From UBA9659 sp965208605 (GTDB taxonomy: Bacteria > Pseudomonadota > Gammaproteobacteria > Pseudomonadales > Azotimanducaceae), in assembly GCA_965208605.1 (NCBI GenBank), contig OZ242345.1, positions 1,054,001-1,118,000 of the forward strand: a stretch of 64,000 bases of DNA, read 5' to 3'. Numbering within the stretch: the stretch's first letter is position 1; every line of letters starts with the position of its first letter. Both the position numbers and the translations under genes were made by a program. Shown here in pieces: positions 1 to 9,363 of this stretch. Under the pieces are notes generated by a model. It worked only from the letters and a program-made list of their open reading frames with translations, made no database searches and was not told where the DNA came from.

Positions 1-71
1 TACCTTATAAGACGTGACCAAAATCAAAGTTAGACTCTATAGAACATTCATGCGAGCAATGGATTAAACCC

Positions 72-1586
72 GTGTCTGAATTAGAACATAACTTAAATGA
101 AGTCGATGCTTTGCTACGTCGGTTTAGAAACAAACCACTACCGCATTTCATCAATGGTAAGCAAAGCAATGGGATGTCAGGCGAAGTGTTTCGTAATCAG
201 ACACCTATTAGCAATGAGGACATCGGCGATATTTGTTCAGCAAATGAAGCCGACATTAGCATCGCGTGTTATGCCGCAGAGGCGGCATTTGAAAGCTGGA
301 AAGCTATTTCTGGAAAAGAACGAAAAAAGATATTACACAAGGTGGCTGATGGCATAGAAGCAAATGCTAAAAAAATTGCCTTGATTGAAAGCTACGACTC
401 AGGACAAGCATTACGATTTATGAGCAAGGCGGCGCTTCGAGGCGCCGCTAACTTTCGGTTCTTTGCGGACATGGCACCTACTGCACGTGATGGCCAGTCG
501 TTGCTGGCAGACGAGCACGTGAACTACACCCTGCGACAACCCTTGGGACCGGTTGGTGTCATTACACCCTGGAACACCCCTTTTATGCTTTCCACCTGGA
601 AGATTGCACCAGCACTGGCAACTGGTTGCACGGTAGTGCACAAGCCTGCCGAGTGGTCCCCATACACGGCAATGCTATTGGCCGAAATTGCACATGATGC
701 AGGATTGCCAGCTGGTGTCTTGAATTGCGTGCAGGGGCTCGGTGAGACAGCTGGCAAAGCACTGACCGAACATCCCGCAATCAAAGCAATCGCATTCGTT
801 GGAGAGTCACAAACCGGCAGTCATATAATGCGACAAGGTGCCGACTCGCTTAAACGTGTGCATTTTGAACTCGGCGGAAAGAATCCTGTGATTGTATTTG
901 CCGACGCTGATCTAGAGCGCGCTTTAGATGCTGTGCTCTTCATGATTTTTAGCTTGAACGGTGAGCGATGCACGTCATCAAGTCGATTGTTAGTACAGGA
1001 AACTATACAAGACGAGTTTAATGGCAAGTTAGTTGAACGAATCGCCAAATTGAAGGTAGGTCATCCGTTGGACCCGCAGACGGAAGTAGGGCCATTAGTG
1101 CACCCGCACCATTTCAACAAGGTTTGCAGTTTCTTTGACCAGGCCTGCAAAGATGGGGCGACAATTGCTGCTGGAGGTAAGTCGATTTCTGCCAAGGGGA
1201 ACTATGTTGAGCCGACGCTATTCACCCATGCGAATAACGAGATGTCCATAGCCCAGCAAGAGATTTTTGGACCAGTGTTGACCTCTATACCCTTCAGAGA
1301 CGAAGCGGATGCGATCGCGATTGCCAATGCATCGGACTATGGCTTGGCAGGATACATTTGGACAAGTGATATCGGCCGAGGTCATCGCCTAGCCCAACAG
1401 CTTGATGTGGGAATGATCTGGATCAACTCGGAAAATAATCGCCATCTGCCGACACCGTTTGGTGGGATGAAGGCAAGCGGAATTGGCCGCGATGGCGGTG
1501 ACTACAGTTTTGATTTTTACATGGAAACGAAGAACATCTGCGTAGCCATGGGTTCACACCACGTTCCACAGTTGGGCATTGCATGA
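72..1586 (+). CDS. NAD(P)+-dependent aldehyde dehydrogenase (HpaE/hydroxymuconic-semialdehyde type)
   Basis: This 504-aa protein belongs to the aldehyde dehydrogenase superfamily and oxidises an aldehyde to the acid in the cytoplasm. The general base Glu lies in FELGGKNP (about residue 266) and the nucleophile in NGERCTSS (Cys about 300); the PWNTP cofactor-binding segment is near 166-170. Translation starts at GTG (72). The stop codon overlaps the start of the next gene (ATGA), and that gene overlaps the third in the same way, so the three form one translationally coupled operon. Because the partners are a LigA/LigB-type ring-cleavage dioxygenase, the likely substrate is the semialdehyde made by meta-cleavage of a catecholic compound (inference). 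The exact substrate cannot be read from the sequence. Nothing convincing precedes it in the first 71 bases. Confidence 0.87.
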   Translation: MSELEHNLNEVDALLRRFRNKPLPHFINGKQSNGMSGEVFRNQTPISNEDIGDICSANEADISIACYAAEAAFESWKAISGKERKKILHKVADGIEANAKKIALIESYDSGQALRFMSKAALRGAANFRFFADMAPTARDGQSLLADEHVNYTLRQPLGPVGVITPWNTPFMLSTWKIAPALATGCTVVHKPAEWSPYTAMLLAEIAHDAGLPAGVLNCVQGLGETAGKALTEHPAIKAIAFVGESQTGSHIMRQGADSLKRVHFELGGKNPVIVFADADLERALDAVLFMIFSLNGERCTSSSRLLVQETIQDEFNGKLVERIAKLKVGHPLDPQTEVGPLVHPHHFNKVCSFFDQACKDGATIAAGGKSISAKGNYVEPTLFTHANNEMSIAQQEIFGPVLTSIPFRDEADAIAIANASDYGLAGYIWTSDIGRGHRLAQQLDVGMIWINSENNRHLPTPFGGMKASGIGRDGGDYSFDFYMETKNICVAMGSHHVPQLGIA

Positions 1587-1918
1587 GTCTCTATCACTTG
1601 CAGAAATTTCTGTATTCGCTCAACCGAGACGAGCGGGTTCAAGAGCAATTCAAGCAGGATTTAGATAGTCTAATTGCAGAATATGCTCTTACAGAGGAAG
1701 AACAGGGTGCGTTGACTGAAGGTGACATTGGTTTGCTGTATGTGCTTGGTGTAAACGGTCAGATATTGATGCACTATGCGGCCTTTTTGGGCATTGAGTG
1801 GTTCGATTATTTGGATCTAATGCGCAAGGGCGTTGATAAACACGGACCGGTGCGCGCTGGCGTGTATGCAATGACCGGGTCCGGTAAAAGCTTCACTGCT
1901 GAGGAAAAGCACCCATGA
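1583..1918 (+). CDS. Extradiol ring-cleavage dioxygenase small (LigA-like) subunit
   Basis: This 111-aa protein resembles the alpha (LigA) chain of class III extradiol dioxygenases such as protocatechuate 4,5-dioxygenase. Family-typical stretches are SLNRDERVQEQF near the N terminus and GDIGLLYVLGVN (about residues 47-58), in an all-helical small domain. LigA chains contain no catalytic metal site; they cap the active site of the LigB subunit, which is encoded next with a 4-bp overlap. The ATG overlaps the stop of the dehydrogenase gene, so equal expression with both neighbours is expected. Related two-subunit enzymes act on protocatechuate, gallate or 2-aminophenol. Which applies here is unknown. 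Confidence 0.85.
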   Translation: MSLYHLQKFLYSLNRDERVQEQFKQDLDSLIAEYALTEEEQGALTEGDIGLLYVLGVNGQILMHYAAFLGIEWFDYLDLMRKGVDKHGPVRAGVYAMTGSGKSFTAEEKHP

Positions 1919-2739
1919 GCTTGGTGTATGCAGGAGCACTTAGTCATGCGCCGGGCATAACCGGTCGTGCCGAACTGGCAAAAAATACCGTGAAGCGTGA
2001 CGACTTCTACAACATGTTGGATCAACAGCGGAGAGATATTGAAGCCACCGGCGCTGAGGTGCTTATCGTCATTGCTGCTGAACATTTTGCCAACTTCTTC
2101 ATGGACAACATGCCGGCCTACTGTATTGGCATAGCCGAGTACTATCACGGTCCTATTGAAGACCCTAACTGGCTGAAGATTCAGAAACAAATAATTCCCG
2201 GAGCACCTGATGTTGGACGGAGGCTAGTCTCAGACATTTTGCATACAGTGGATGTTGCCTATTCGGAGGAGTGGAAGTTTGATCATGGCATCATGGTGCC
2301 GTTACATTTTCTGACTCCCCGCTACGATCTACCGATCATTCCAGTTAATGTTAATTGTCAAGGTCCTCCACTGACACCACTACATCGGAGCTGGGCTTTC
2401 GGCAAAGCATTACGTAAAGCATGCGATGCTGTTTCAGAAAGAATTGCTCTGGTTGGGACTGGCGGTATTTCACACTGGCCCGCAACACCAGATTCGGGAA
2501 AGATTAACGAAGCATGGGATCGAGACTTTCTAGATAGACTTGCGAAAAATGATAAGCAAGTGTTGTTGGATTACACAGACGAGGACGTATACCGCGATGC
2601 GGGGCAAGGAGGATTCGAGATTCGCACCTTCATCTCTGCTGCCGCCGCTGCGGGAGGTCGGGGTGAAATTCAGTTTTACACTGCAGAATTGCCAATATTC
2701 GCTGTGGGCTGCACAATCGCCCGATTTGCTCTGCAATAA
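1915..2739 (+). CDS. Class III extradiol dioxygenase large (LigB-like) subunit
   Basis: This 274-aa protein is the catalytic LigB-type subunit that would open an aromatic diol ring next to the hydroxyls using Fe(II) and O2. Metal-ligand regions are visible: SHAPG at the N terminus (His about 11), AAEHFANFF (His about 60) and a C-terminal acidic region. FDHGIMVPL (about 122-130) matches the conserved active-site histidine region of the family. It overlaps the small-subunit gene by four bases (ATGA). The operon has no decarboxylase, hydratase or aldolase within the window, so the remainder of the meta-cleavage pathway lies elsewhere or to the left. Substrate is not assignable: protocatechuate, homoprotocatechuate and aminophenol enzymes share this fold. 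Confidence 0.85.
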   Translation: MSLVYAGALSHAPGITGRAELAKNTVKRDDFYNMLDQQRRDIEATGAEVLIVIAAEHFANFFMDNMPAYCIGIAEYYHGPIEDPNWLKIQKQIIPGAPDVGRRLVSDILHTVDVAYSEEWKFDHGIMVPLHFLTPRYDLPIIPVNVNCQGPPLTPLHRSWAFGKALRKACDAVSERIALVGTGGISHWPATPDSGKINEAWDRDFLDRLAKNDKQVLLDYTDEDVYRDAGQGGFEIRTFISAAAAAGGRGEIQFYTAELPIFAVGCTIARFALQ

Positions 2740-2884
2740 AGAACGACACGGAGCCAGGTCGCACACCGTATCTATTAATATCTGCTTACCGTGCAAAAAA
2801 GTACTGCCAGGCCATGCGCTATTCATAGATTGAATAGAAAATGCCTAAAGCACGATATGATAGTTGTAGTATAAATAAAAAAAT

Positions 2885-4246
2885 CTATTTGAGGGATGGT
2901 GGCGGTATTGGCGTAAGAATTGCTTCTATTGCCTGAGCAATCGCGAGCAAGTTACCGTCACTTGCCATGGGCCCGTCTAATGACAAGCCAATCGGCAGGG
3001 CATCAGAAGATAATCCCATCGGTAAAGTCACGCTCGGAATTCCAGCATTTGCACTGGGATCACAATTCCGAATATAAGTTAGAAATGTCGGCACCTCTCG
3101 ACCATTTAACCACACATTTTCGTCTTGCCCTATAAGGCTTGCCACGAGTGGCGTGGTAGGATAAGCGAGAGCATCTAGTTTCTTTGTACTGAATAGCGTT
3201 GAGAATTCTGCTTGCAATTCAGGTCGGTGTTTGAAAAGCGCTTCCTGATACACCTCAATAGGTATTGCATTTTCACCAATGGTCTGCTGTAAAATCTCAC
3301 TGACATCTGGACTTGCAACCGATGCTATCAATTCATCTAGATTTATTCCTACATGATTGTCGCTAAGATACGTTTTGATATCGCGTGGAGTTTCGAACAA
3401 GACAACTGGAAAACCGACTTTTTCATTAATCTTGAATATGCTAGTAGCATCAATTTCTATAATCTGAACATTGTGCGCTCTTAGAACATCTAGGGTGGCA
3501 TCCATAACTTCCGATACATCAGAATCCAGATCTGCTAAAAACGAATCTCGTGCAACCCCCAGTCTTAGCTCTGCCAATTCAACTTCCGGTGCTACACAAA
3601 GAGCGTTTGCTAACACCTGGTCAAGCATGCGAATGTCACCAATAGACGTCGCGAGCGGGCCGATGGTGTCTCGAGTTCGAGAAATTTGTAGAACACCGTC
3701 CGCCGGGTAGCGCCCTGTGGTCGGTCGAAAACCACAAATCCCGCATAATGCTGCTGGGATGCGTGCAGATCCTCCAGTGTCTGTTCCTAAACCCGCCCGA
3801 ACTGCACCACAGGCAATGGCCGCTGCCGTGCCGCCACTACTGCCACCTGCAATCTTGGTAGGGTCGTATGGGTTTCTTGTGGGACCACTGAAGGCGTTGT
3901 TAGATGTAATGCCATACGCCAACTCGTGCATGTTGCTTTTAGCAACGACGGTTGCTCCAGCATTTTCAAGCCGCTGCACAGCGGTAGCACTACTGTTGGC
4001 GATGTTACCAGCTAGTGCTGGTGTGCACCCAGTTGTGGGCATACCTGCAACATTAATGTTGTCTTTAATAACCAGAGAAAAACCCGACAGCGCTTGGATT
4101 TCTGTTCCGTTTTGTTCGGCAATTTCAAGCCGAGGACGATCAATGTATGTAATTGCGTTTAGCTCTGATGCGACACCACTGAGCTTATCTAGAATCGTCT
4201 GTTCGGTTGGTTCGGATATGGTGCTATTTTTAGAAATTTTGTTCAT
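2885..4246 (-). CDS. Amidase signature (AS) family hydrolase
   Basis: An amidase-signature enzyme of 453 aa that would hydrolyse a carboxamide to acid plus ammonia. The Ser-cisSer-Lys triad is intact: Lys in LVIKDN (about residue 61), the GGSSGG loop (about 135-140) and the nucleophile serine in DTGGSARIP (about 160). The chosen ATG (4244-4246) is preceded by TTTGGAG at good spacing; an upstream in-frame TTG at 4258 would add four residues and destroy that spacing. There is no signal peptide. The gene stands alone, separated from the MBL-hydrolase gene by a dead IS element. Similar lengths occur among indoleacetamide hydrolases and other small-amide hydrolases, so the substrate is unknown. 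Confidence 0.88.
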   Translation of the reverse strand: MNKISKNSTISEPTEQTILDKLSGVASELNAITYIDRPRLEIAEQNGTEIQALSGFSLVIKDNINVAGMPTTGCTPALAGNIANSSATAVQRLENAGATVVAKSNMHELAYGITSNNAFSGPTRNPYDPTKIAGGSSGGTAAAIACGAVRAGLGTDTGGSARIPAALCGICGFRPTTGRYPADGVLQISRTRDTIGPLATSIGDIRMLDQVLANALCVAPEVELAELRLGVARDSFLADLDSDVSEVMDATLDVLRAHNVQIIEIDATSIFKINEKVGFPVVLFETPRDIKTYLSDNHVGINLDELIASVASPDVSEILQQTIGENAIPIEVYQEALFKHRPELQAEFSTLFSTKKLDALAYPTTPLVASLIGQDENVWLNGREVPTFLTYIRNCDPSANAGIPSVTLPMGLSSDALPIGLSLDGPMASDGNLLAIAQAIEAILTPIPPPSLK

Positions 4247-4360
4247 TTTTTTCTCCAAAGGTCAATTACTCCTCTCGCATATTAAGATTTTTTCAGTTAA
4301 TGGCAACAATACATTTTCAGATAAATAAATCATCTAATAACTAAAAATATTAATATATTA

Positions 4361-4729
4361 GGTTCAAGATACTTTAAGGTATAGCAAATTCTCATATCTA
4401 ATTGTTTTATAAATGAAAAACAAGTATGTCATCCGCTCCCGAATTTCGAAGAATAAATTCAGGGCGATTCTGCGGCTGTTTTGCCTTGATATCAAGGCTT
4501 GCAAAGTCGCTCAAATGACCGGCATCTCTCGCCCAGCGACCAACCGATTGTATACTCAATCAGACAACAAATCGCCGAGGAATACGAGCGCGTCAGCCCC
4601 TTTGAGGAAGGAAGGCGCGGTGGAACTAGATGAAAGCTAATTCGGTACGGGCAATCTATGCGCCACGAAAATAGGTATCAATATCTGCTAAAATATATCC
4701 GGAATCGACCGCTTAAAGTATCTTGAACC
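4361..4729 (+). mobile_element. Internally deleted IS1595-type insertion element
   Basis: A 369-bp element bounded by near-perfect terminal inverted repeats: GGTTCAAGATACTTTAAG at 4361 and its complement ending at 4729. The interior carries the start of an IS1595-type transposase (4413-4640) and, after a deletion junction near 4650, a piece of the transposase C terminus (readable as RHENRYQYLL, 4660-4690). No 8-bp target duplication is evident at its edges. The same terminal sequence occurs at 9696-9720 and 13646-13875, so the family has been active in this chromosome. The element separates the amidase gene from the MBL-fold gene. Confidence 0.8.
4413..4640 (+). pseudogene. IS1595-family transposase, N-terminal fragment, frameshifted
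   Basis: The reading begins MKNKYVIRSRISKNKF and runs through a helix-turn-helix-like segment (QMTGISRPATNRLY). It then loses frame near 4558: a shifted frame restores RQQIAEEYERVSPFEE. It returns to frame for VELDES, where the expected tyrosine of the DESYFG catalytic motif is a TAA stop. With two frameshifts, a stop at the catalytic motif and the middle of the gene deleted, it cannot encode an active transposase. It lies inside the inverted-repeat-bounded element 4361-4729. Confidence 0.75.
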
Positions 4730-4744
4730 TTTTAATCGATACTC

Positions 4745-5680
4745 TTAAAAGACATCAAGATCATTACCCAAAACAACGTCACCTTTATATTTTTCTTTGA
4801 TCTCGCGTAATAGTTGCTCTTCACTAACATCAAAAAACAACAGATGGTACAAAACCAAAAGTTTAGGCTTGGAACGTGCAGCAAGCTCAGCAAGCTCAGT
4901 GCTCAGCGTATGATTATTACTGTGGTAAGTCTTCCAGAACTCATCTCTCTTGGACAAACCTTCCTCACTAAGTACTTCGTGTATCAAGATATCAGCACCG
5001 CGACTGTATTTTTCAATATTGGTATCGAACGCAGTATCGCCGGATATAACGATAACCCGGTCGGGCGTTGTGAACCGATAACCAAACGCATTTGGCCATG
5101 ATCCATGTTTTACAGGAAATGCCTCAACAGTAACATTTTCGTCTTTATAAATGACGCCCTCTGATACCGTGTGAGCGTTGACTCGCCAACCCTGATTATT
5201 GGTTGGTTCCAGCCCGTATAGACGGTACTTTATATCAGCGTCGTACGCCTTCAGGATATGTTTCGTCATTTCAACAATACCTTCTGGCCCATAAACCTCT
5301 AGAGGTTCATCCCGCTCCATAGTCCAGGGAGTAAAAATCAAGTCGGGATATCCTGCTGTGTGATCGGAATGTAAATGTGTTAGAAATGCACGTTTGATTC
5401 GTTTTGCAACCAACCCTTCAATGGTTCCACCATACTCAGGTGTCAGTGCTGCGGCTTGCCTAATAACACCAGGGCCAAAATCAACAATATAAGGAGTGTC
5501 ATTTACGATAATTGCCACAGATGGCCCAAACCGTTGGGGGTTTGGAATCGGAGTTCCCGTTCCAAGTAAAGCAACTTTTGTTATTTCTGAACTGGCTAAT
5601 TCAGCATTAGCCAGAGATGGCATAAACAGGCTAATAACCAAACAACTCAATATCGATAATTCTTTTATTATTTTAATCAC
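4745..5680 (-). CDS. Secreted MBL-fold (RNase Z/arylsulfatase-like) metallohydrolase
   Basis: About 311 aa with an N-terminal signal peptide (hydrophobic LSCLVISLFMPSLANA) and a metallo-beta-lactamase fold. The di-metal site is visible: HLHSDHTAGY, a further His in PVKHGSWPNAFGY, Asp in ISGDTAF and a late His in the C-terminal part. The overall arrangement resembles periplasmic MBL enzymes related to RNase Z and AtsA-type sulfatases. The start is set to GTG (5678-5680) because GGAGG lies just upstream; the ATG at 5692 overlaps that ribosome-binding site and is less likely. It follows the TonB receptor gene by 79 bp on the same strand, suggesting co-transcription. The protein would act in the periplasm on a substrate imported by that receptor (inference). 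Confidence 0.85.
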   Translation of the reverse strand: MIKIIKELSILSCLVISLFMPSLANAELASSEITKVALLGTGTPIPNPQRFGPSVAIIVNDTPYIVDFGPGVIRQAAALTPEYGGTIEGLVAKRIKRAFLTHLHSDHTAGYPDLIFTPWTMERDEPLEVYGPEGIVEMTKHILKAYDADIKYRLYGLEPTNNQGWRVNAHTVSEGVIYKDENVTVEAFPVKHGSWPNAFGYRFTTPDRVIVISGDTAFDTNIEKYSRGADILIHEVLSEEGLSKRDEFWKTYHSNNHTLSTELAELAARSKPKLLVLYHLLFFDVSEEQLLREIKEKYKGDVVLGNDLDVF

Positions 5681-5759
5681 GAAAACCTCCATTTATAACT
5701 GCTTGTATATTGAAAAAAACATCAGACAGCAGGATTTATGCTACTTGAAATTCTATGAA

Positions 5760-8159
5760 CTAGAAATTATAGCGTAGATTCACACCATAAAACGCCATTC
5801 CGTCGTTAGGCATACATTGAAGCGTGTAATTTAGAGCACCGTTGTCTCCTATATTCAAACAGGTTTTCTCTCCGGTTATATTATCTGCCCATACAGATGC
5901 TTCGAACTGCTCGTCTTCACCAAATGCCATCGTAGCTCTGGCATTAATAACGAATGAGCTATCTATCTGATTTTTTAGATTATTTTCTTTTCCAGTGTTC
6001 TTTTCATCCGTCCAACGGAAATCAGTTTGAAGGGAAAGTACTCTATCTCCAATGTTCACACTTTGAACAATAAGGCCGGACAAAGTGAATTCAGGTGAAT
6101 TTGATAACGACGCACCTTTTGCGACAGTGACCAAGGTTCCCGGATCCGTAACTTCTGTATCCAGCCACCCCAAACCGGTTTGAATATACAGATTATCTGT
6201 TGGCGCCCATTTGACTTCTAGCTCGGCACCAAGTAGCTCGGATTCTGGAACATTCAGGAAAGCAACACTCCCCATGAGATCAACATCGAAAGCTTGTAGA
6301 TCTTCCCACTGGTAGTAGAAGAGTGCGCCATTAAACTCCAGGCTTCCGTTTGCTAAATTTGATTTAAAACCGATTTCATATGCATCCAGAAATTCCGGAT
6401 TAGTCGGCTTATCGGCTGTTGCATTCGGTTGTAATGCGGCCAATGCTCTAGTATCAAATGCGCCTGATTTAAAGCCTCGTGAGTAACTGGTATAAAGCAT
6501 AGCATCGTCACTGACAAAGTAGCTGACACTGACTCGGCCACCGACTTCGCCTAAATCCTGTTTAACCGGTGTGTTTACGCTACGCAGATGATTGGGGAAT
6601 TGATTTATTCTATCCAGGTCCAAATAGGTACCGAGACCCAAAGGCGTACCAGCAGGTGTTGTACTAGGAGGAGGAAGCCCGGTATCCGTCTTGGCAAATA
6701 CTCTGGCCAAGCTGGTTCCCTCTTTTTTATCGCTGGTGTAACGTAAACCCAAGCTCATTTTCAGCTTATCACTCAGATCCCAGTCGAATTTTCCGTAACC
6801 GGACAGAATATCGACTTCCTGATCAATAGTAACACTTGGAACAATACCAAATGGAGCACCACCCTGATCAAACCGATAAATAATGGTCGCTAGGTCAGCC
6901 GCTTCCCGAGAGTAATACGCACCCAGAATCCAGCGAAACTCCCCTTCGTCACTAGAACTAAGGCGCAACTCTTGGGAAAAGATATCAGTATCACCACTTT
7001 GCCCAGGCATAAAGGCATTACCGCTGGGAATATTGGCCAGTGTTTCCACATATTCCACTGTATTGTTGTCAAAAGAAGTTAATGACACCAGGCTAAGGAA
7101 CTCAAAATCATGGGTAATTTTTAGAAAAATACCGGCCGTATCCACTTCCGCAACATCTGGAGCTGCATCATAGGTTTTGTGCCAATCACCAGCACCAGCC
7201 ACCACGGCCGAATCTCCAGTGCGAGGATCTAGCGTTACACAATTACTGACACCATCAAATTGAGCTGAACCACCGGCAAGCACACTAGGACAATCAGGCA
7301 CTGCAGTTAAATCTACAATAGCGCCGTTAGAGACGTTACTACCATTTGGGTCCCAGAAACCCACTGATAAATAAGGACGGCGACCGCTGTCGCTGTATCC
7401 TGCATGGGCATTGACCAGTATTTCTGTCGCCTCTGATGGAGCCACTAAAAATTGAACTCGAGCTGATTTACGATCGATATCGCCCATTTTTGATCCATTG
7501 AATAGGTTTTCCCAGATCCCGTCACGGGTCACACTTTGCACCGATATACGCATTGCAACTACATCACTCAGCGGCACACTGATGGCACCCTCAGCATCCA
7601 AACGGCCTTCACTGCCAATGCTGGTTTGCAAATAGCCCTCGGCATCCTCTCCAATAACAGGCTTACGGCTAATGTAGTTTACGGCTCCACCTGTTGTATT
7701 CCGGCCAAACAATGTATTTTGAGGACCACGCAGTACTTCAATGCGCTCCATATCAAATACTGCTAGCTGGCTGGTATACGGGCCGGTAAGGGACACTTCA
7801 TCAACATACTGCCCCACTGATTGTGCGGCGGTGATATGAAAGTTAAACGTACCTACACCGCGAATGGTCAAACCGGAATTAATGGCAGAGGGATTCTGGA
7901 CAGATAGGTTGGCGAACAATTTAACAATATCGTCGGTATCCTGCACTTGCAAAGTGTCTAACTGCTCGCCCGACATAGCATTAATAGCAATTGGTATATC
8001 TTGTGCCGACTCTTCACGCTTCTGGGCTGTTACTACAATTTCTTCCAACCAATTGCCAGCCCCTGCTGCAAAAGACTGAATTGATGCCAAACCGGTTACT
8101 GCAAATACAACAGCGGTAGCAACAATTTTACGTTGTGAATTAATAATCAATAATGACAT
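5760..8159 (-). CDS. TonB-dependent outer-membrane receptor
   Basis: A 799-aa outer-membrane transporter with a signal peptide (hydrophobic stretch then SFAAGAGN) and a TonB-box-like EEIVVTAQKREES just after it. The plug domain spans about residues 40-155 (GLTIRGVG, RIEVLRGPQNTLFGRNTTGG). A 22-strand-type barrel follows, ending in aromatic Phe (NLRYNF), as expected for BAM-dependent insertion. The plug resembles the large family of receptors from marine and aromatic- or terpenoid-degrading proteobacteria whose ligands are not siderophores. The gene is divergent from a LysR regulator and is followed by a periplasmic MBL hydrolase. That suggests an uptake-and-processing unit for an unknown organic substrate. 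Length is normal. Confidence 0.92.
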   Translation of the reverse strand: MSLLIINSQRKIVATAVVFAVTGLASIQSFAAGAGNWLEEIVVTAQKREESAQDIPIAINAMSGEQLDTLQVQDTDDIVKLFANLSVQNPSAINSGLTIRGVGTFNFHITAAQSVGQYVDEVSLTGPYTSQLAVFDMERIEVLRGPQNTLFGRNTTGGAVNYISRKPVIGEDAEGYLQTSIGSEGRLDAEGAISVPLSDVVAMRISVQSVTRDGIWENLFNGSKMGDIDRKSARVQFLVAPSEATEILVNAHAGYSDSGRRPYLSVGFWDPNGSNVSNGAIVDLTAVPDCPSVLAGGSAQFDGVSNCVTLDPRTGDSAVVAGAGDWHKTYDAAPDVAEVDTAGIFLKITHDFEFLSLVSLTSFDNNTVEYVETLANIPSGNAFMPGQSGDTDIFSQELRLSSSDEGEFRWILGAYYSREAADLATIIYRFDQGGAPFGIVPSVTIDQEVDILSGYGKFDWDLSDKLKMSLGLRYTSDKKEGTSLARVFAKTDTGLPPPSTTPAGTPLGLGTYLDLDRINQFPNHLRSVNTPVKQDLGEVGGRVSVSYFVSDDAMLYTSYSRGFKSGAFDTRALAALQPNATADKPTNPEFLDAYEIGFKSNLANGSLEFNGALFYYQWEDLQAFDVDLMGSVAFLNVPESELLGAELEVKWAPTDNLYIQTGLGWLDTEVTDPGTLVTVAKGASLSNSPEFTLSGLIVQSVNIGDRVLSLQTDFRWTDEKNTGKENNLKNQIDSSFVINARATMAFGEDEQFEASVWADNITGEKTCLNIGDNGALNYTLQCMPNDGMAFYGVNLRYNF

Positions 8160-8265
8160 CGTTTTATTCCCCCGTATCTCTTTTAGATTGATCTACATTC
8201 CCGTTTTACCACTCGTTTTACCACTAGCCCAACGAAACCTGGACACTATAAATTCTCGCATATAT

Positions 8266-8298
8266 TTAACATGTTAAGAAAAAATAAAGTTAATTAAC
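8266..8298. promoter_or_regulatory. Candidate LysR operator palindromes in divergent promoter region
   Basis: The 205-bp gap between the TonB receptor (leftward) and the LysR gene (rightward) is AT-rich. It contains two perfect short palindromes, TTAACATGTTAA (8266-8277) and GTTAATTAAC (8289-8298). LysR regulators usually bind such dyads between divergent genes. The assignment is by position and symmetry only. Confidence 0.4.
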
Positions 8299-8364
8299 AT
8301 TGATATTTAGTTTATTCTTTATAAATAAAAGTTAAGTTCTTGAGGAACTATTGAGAGACTATCT

Positions 8365-9291
8365 ATGAAACTGAACCAACTAGAGGCTTTTATCGCTGTT
8401 GCCGATGGATACGGTATTGCAGGTGCTGCCAGCAAATTGAATATTTCTCAGCCTGCCATCACCAAAAGTTTGCGCAATTTAGAAGAGGATGTGGGTGTCG
8501 CATTACTCGATAGATCGGAATACCGCCTCAAGCTGACCACATACGGCGAAATCCTGCTTAATCGTGCACGTGCAATTTCTACTGAAGTCGAAAAAGCCCG
8601 GCTAGATATCAGGCTGATGCAAGAGCGCAATCAGCAACTGTTGCTATACAACAGCTCTCCCGGGCCAATGCCATTGCTTATTCCCAATGGACTCCAACGC
8701 GCACATGAAAAAATGCCTGGCTTATTGGTAGAGTTTGCTGGAGAGCTCATTGGAAGCACTGAAACAAAGTACGGTGGTCTCGCTCAAGGGTTATATGACT
8801 TACTTATCTATCCAGTAGAAAAAACCCATAATGTAGACAATTTTATTTGCCAGCCATTAATGGATATAAAACTAATTGTTAAAGCACGCAAAGGACACCC
8901 GGCCACCAAGCTAAGAAAGCCATCGCTCCAGGAACTTAGAAAGTTTGCCTGGCTTAGCCCAAGTAAGGTCGGATTACCTAACAGAATCATAGAAGAAGCT
9001 TTTGCGTATGCTGGTGTAAAGCGCCCGGACATGCTTCTGCCCTTACCCTTGAGGTCGATGATTTTCGCTTATCTTCGTAATACAGACTTTTTAGCCTTTG
9101 TACCCTCACACCCAGCTATAGATGAAGAAGATACCCATGAGTTCTTAACCATTGATGCCGACATACCATTGATGGGCTGGACACTGCATTTGCTCCAAAG
9201 AAAATCGAGTATCCCGTCAAAAGGCATGAATACATTTATTACCGAGCTTAAAACTATTGTCACAGAAGCAGAATCCAGCCAGATGAAATAG
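8365..9291 (+). CDS. LysR-family transcriptional regulator
   Basis: A 308-aa LysR-type regulator with the N-terminal winged helix-turn-helix (KLNQLEAFIAVADGYGIAGA, then KLNISQPAITKSLRNLEEDVG) and a C-terminal effector-binding region from about residue 90. It is transcribed away from the TonB-receptor/MBL-hydrolase pair, so it most likely controls those genes and itself through the palindromes in the shared promoter region (inference from position). The effector is unknown. A strong bidirectional terminator lies 20 bp after its stop codon. Length and domain layout are normal for the family. Confidence 0.9.
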   Translation: MKLNQLEAFIAVADGYGIAGAASKLNISQPAITKSLRNLEEDVGVALLDRSEYRLKLTTYGEILLNRARAISTEVEKARLDIRLMQERNQQLLLYNSSPGPMPLLIPNGLQRAHEKMPGLLVEFAGELIGSTETKYGGLAQGLYDLLIYPVEKTHNVDNFICQPLMDIKLIVKARKGHPATKLRKPSLQELRKFAWLSPSKVGLPNRIIEEAFAYAGVKRPDMLLPLPLRSMIFAYLRNTDFLAFVPSHPAIDEEDTHEFLTIDADIPLMGWTLHLLQRKSSIPSKGMNTFITELKTIVTEAESSQMK

Positions 9292-9310
9292 CACACCAAT
9301 ATAAACGAGA

Positions 9311-9346
9311 TGTAAAAAAAAGCTCCCGGGGAGCTTTTTTTTTACA
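9311..9346. terminator. Bidirectional rho-independent terminator
   Basis: A palindrome with GC core AGCTCCCGGGGAGCT flanked by an A-run on the left and a T-run on the right; the flanks TGTA/TACA also pair. It can end the rightward LysR transcript and, on the other strand, the former ilvC gene whose 3' remnant begins 18 bp further on. Confidence 0.85.
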
Positions 9347-9363
9347 TCAATCAAAGATTTAAT

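Noticed and set aside
1807..2190. A 127-codon open frame antisense to the LigA/LigB genes
   Set aside because: It spans two overlapping conserved genes on the other strand and has no recognisable features.
3717..4328. A 203-codon open frame antisense to the amidase gene
   Set aside because: It is a complement shadow of the conserved amidase signature region; no family resemblance and no ribosome-binding site.
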